The notes under the pieces: model-generated
What the model saw: the letters and a program-made list of their open reading frames with translations, nothing else
Told to the model about the DNA's origin: nothing
Database searches by the model: none
Position numbers and translations under genes: made by a program
Part shown: positions 4,318 through 5,840 of the stretch, in pieces
How positions within the stretch are numbered: position 1 is the stretch's first letter
Layout: each line of letters opens with the position of its first letter
Assembly: GCA_025454565.1 (NCBI GenBank)
Contig: JALOOE010000471.1
Span: 1 to 5,840, forward strand
DNA length: 5,840 nt
DNA from: Anaerolineae bacterium
Lineage (GTDB): Bacteria > Chloroflexota > Anaerolineae > CG2-30-64-16
Direction of reading: 5' to 3'

Positions 4318-5840
4318 ATGTTACAGAACCTCCAGTTCCACCTTCCGAGTTCGACCGATCCCCTGCCCGTCACGCGCCGGGGCCTGCCCCTGCTGCATGA
4401 CCCCTGGCTCAACAAGGGTACCGCCTTTACGCCGGAGGAGCGCATCGCCCTCGGCCTGAGCGGCCTGTTGCCGCCCCACAGCGCCGACATGGACGAACAG
4501 GTGCATCGCGTGATGGAGAACTACGCGCATCTTACCGATCCGTTGGCCAAGTACACCTTCCTGACCGCCCTGGCCGACCGCAACATGACGCTGTTCTATC
4601 GCGTGCTGCTGGACAACCTGCTCGAGATGACGCCGATCATGTACACGCCCACGGTCGGCTACGCCTGCCAGCAGTTCGGGCACATCTATCGCCGCAACCG
4701 GGGCATGTACGACGGCAGCCGCATCCTCGGCCTGGGGGACCTCGGCGCGAACGGCATGGGCATCCCGATCGGCAAGCTGGTGCTTTACGTGGCCTGTGCC
4801 GGGTTGCACCCCGAACGCACGCTTCCGATCCTGCTCGACGTCGGCACCGACAATACCGACCTGCTCGACGATCCGCTGTACCTCGGCCTCACGCACCACC
4901 GGGTGCACGGCGAGGAATTCTACGAGATCGTCGACGAGTTCGTGCAGGCGGCCACCAAGCGCTGGCCGCACGTGCTGATCCAGTGGGAGGACTTCACCAA
5001 CGACAAGGCGTTCCCGCTGCTGAAGCGCTACCGCGACGAAATTCTCTGCTTCAACGACGATATCCAGGGCACGGGTTCGGTGGTCCTGGCCGGCCTGTTC
5101 GCCGCCATGAGGATTCGCGAGGAACACCTGTCCGATCAGCGCATCGTCTTCTGCGGCGCGGGTTCCGCCGCAGTGGGCATCGCCGACATGATCTGCGCCG
5201 GCATCGCCGACGAGCACAGCCTGACGCTGGAAGACGCCCGCAAGCTCGTCTGGATGGTCGACTCGAAGGGCCTGGTCACCACGACCCGCGGCGGCAAGCT
5301 GGAAGATCACAAGATTGCCTACGCGCGGGACGAGGAGCCGGCCAAAACCCTGCTCGAGATCGTGCAGCGCGTGCAGCCCACGATCCTGATCGGGGCCAGC
5401 GGCCACGCCCGCACCTTCAGCGAGGACGTCGTCAAGTCCATGCACAAGACCTGTGCCAAACCGATCATCTTCGCGCTGTCCAACCCCACCACCAAAGCCG
5501 AATGCACGGCCGAAGAGGCCTACGGCTGGACCAACGGCAATGCCATCTTCGCCAGCGGCAGTCCCTTCCCGCCGGTGCGCATCGAGGGTCGCATCTTCGT
5601 GCCCGGCCAGGGCAACAACATGTTCATCTTTCCCGGAGTCGGGCTGGGCGCCGTGGCTTGCGGCGCCAGCAAGGTCACCGACGAGATGTTTTTCACGGCC
5701 GCCAAGACCCTCGCGCACATGGTCACCGCGGAAGAACTCCACGCCGGCACGATCTACCCCGATCTGCGCAACATCCGGCAGATCTCGCTGGCGATCGCCT
5801 CGGCCGTGTGCAGGCTGGCCTGGGACGAGGGATTCGCGCA
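4318..5840 (+). CDS. maeA: malic enzyme (MaeA type) with an internal in-frame deletion, 3' end off window
   Basis: Catalyses oxidative decarboxylation of malate to pyruvate, producing NAD(P)H and CO2, in the cytosol. The start ATG has GGAGG 8 nt upstream. Seen in order: MYTPTVGYACQQFGHIYRR (residues 108-126, with catalytic Tyr109), RILGLGDLGANGMGIPIGKL (135-154, with Arg135 and Lys153), QWEDF (222-226) and FNDDIQGT (245-252) with metal ligands Glu224, Asp225 and Asp248. These are followed by the nucleotide-binding GAGSAA (280-285), IFALSNPT, and FVPGQGNN. The gene leaves the window after 507 codons; E. coli MaeA has 565. Between Tyr131 and Asp132 (4710/4711) about 27 residues present in relatives are missing: the D-R-G helix, the NWP turn and the VVVT strand leading into DGERILGLGD. 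The frame is kept. This removes a core strand next to the active site, so activity is doubtful. Cofactor preference cannot be decided here. Confidence 0.9.
   Translation, partial: MLQNLQFHLPSSTDPLPVTRRGLPLLHDPWLNKGTAFTPEERIALGLSGLLPPHSADMDEQVHRVMENYAHLTDPLAKYTFLTALADRNMTLFYRVLLDNLLEMTPIMYTPTVGYACQQFGHIYRRNRGMYDGSRILGLGDLGANGMGIPIGKLVLYVACAGLHPERTLPILLDVGTDNTDLLDDPLYLGLTHHRVHGEEFYEIVDEFVQAATKRWPHVLIQWEDFTNDKAFPLLKRYRDEILCFNDDIQGTGSVVLAGLFAAMRIREEHLSDQRIVFCGAGSAAVGIADMICAGIADEHSLTLEDARKLVWMVDSKGLVTTTRGGKLEDHKIAYARDEEPAKTLLEIVQRVQPTILIGASGHARTFSEDVVKSMHKTCAKPIIFALSNPTTKAECTAEEAYGWTNGNAIFASGSPFPPVRIEGRIFVPGQGNNMFIFPGVGLGAVACGASKVTDEMFFTAAKTLAHMVTAEELHAGTIYPDLRNIRQISLAIASAVCRLAWDEGFA

Noticed and set aside
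4321..5742. 473-codon minus-strand frame
   Set aside because: It is the complement of the malic enzyme coding region; only the plus strand carries malic enzyme motifs and a good ribosome site.
1..5840. CRISPR array, tRNA, rRNA or insertion sequence
   Set aside because: No regularly spaced repeats, tRNA cloverleaf other than that of tmRNA, rRNA segments or transposase-like frames were seen.

Overview
The window is GC-rich chromosomal DNA from a proteobacterium, most likely a gammaproteobacterium. The evidence is a one-piece tmRNA whose tag reading frame begins ANDDNYAL, a long-form malic enzyme of the MaeA class, CorA, and a TMEM165/GDT1-type (UPF0016) cation transporter. A 2-oxoacid:acceptor oxidoreductase gamma domain joined to a glutamate-synthase-type FAD domain points to anaerobic or ferredoxin-linked metabolism. 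The species cannot be named from this sequence alone.

Layout. Positions 1-1197 (minus) hold that fused oxidoreductase. Its 3' end lies outside the window, and its 5' end lacks the N-terminal GxGGQG segment. Positions 1198-1316 are a short control region with a Fur-like box and a TATAAT box for ssrA. Positions 1317-1960 (plus) are ssrA (tmRNA), split in its T-loop by a 280-nt group I intron (1664-1943). The intron can be folded by eye into P1, P2, P3, P7, P8 and P9, and splicing would leave a 364-nt tmRNA. Just past the tmRNA CCA end and a terminator hairpin is a free-standing 140-residue LAGLIDADG homing endonuclease (2041-2463), followed by a second, diverged copy of the tmRNA 3' end plus its terminator (2480-2520). 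Positions 2528-4109 (minus) form a two-gene cation-transport operon, corA followed by a UPF0016 family gene. From 4318 (plus) runs a malic enzyme gene that leaves the window and carries a clean in-frame deletion of about 27 codons.

The most interesting object is the composite element 1664-2520: ribozyme intron, substitute 3' exon, substitute terminator and endonuclease gene, followed by the displaced resident 3' exon. It looks like a homing unit that replaced the end of the tmRNA gene while supplying its own end, with the endonuclease outside the intron. In the same tmRNA, a tandem 5-bp duplication (GCACT GCACT) shifts the tag frame, so the predicted tag ends ...YALH instead of ...YALAA and loses the C-terminal degron recognised by ClpXP. 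Either this organism has an altered trans-translation tag, or this ssrA copy is decaying or misassembled.

Three other local anomalies (tag duplication, malic enzyme deletion, truncated oxidoreductase) lie in one 5.8-kb window, so read-level checking should precede strong biological claims about them. The intron and endonuclease arrangement does not depend on those doubts.
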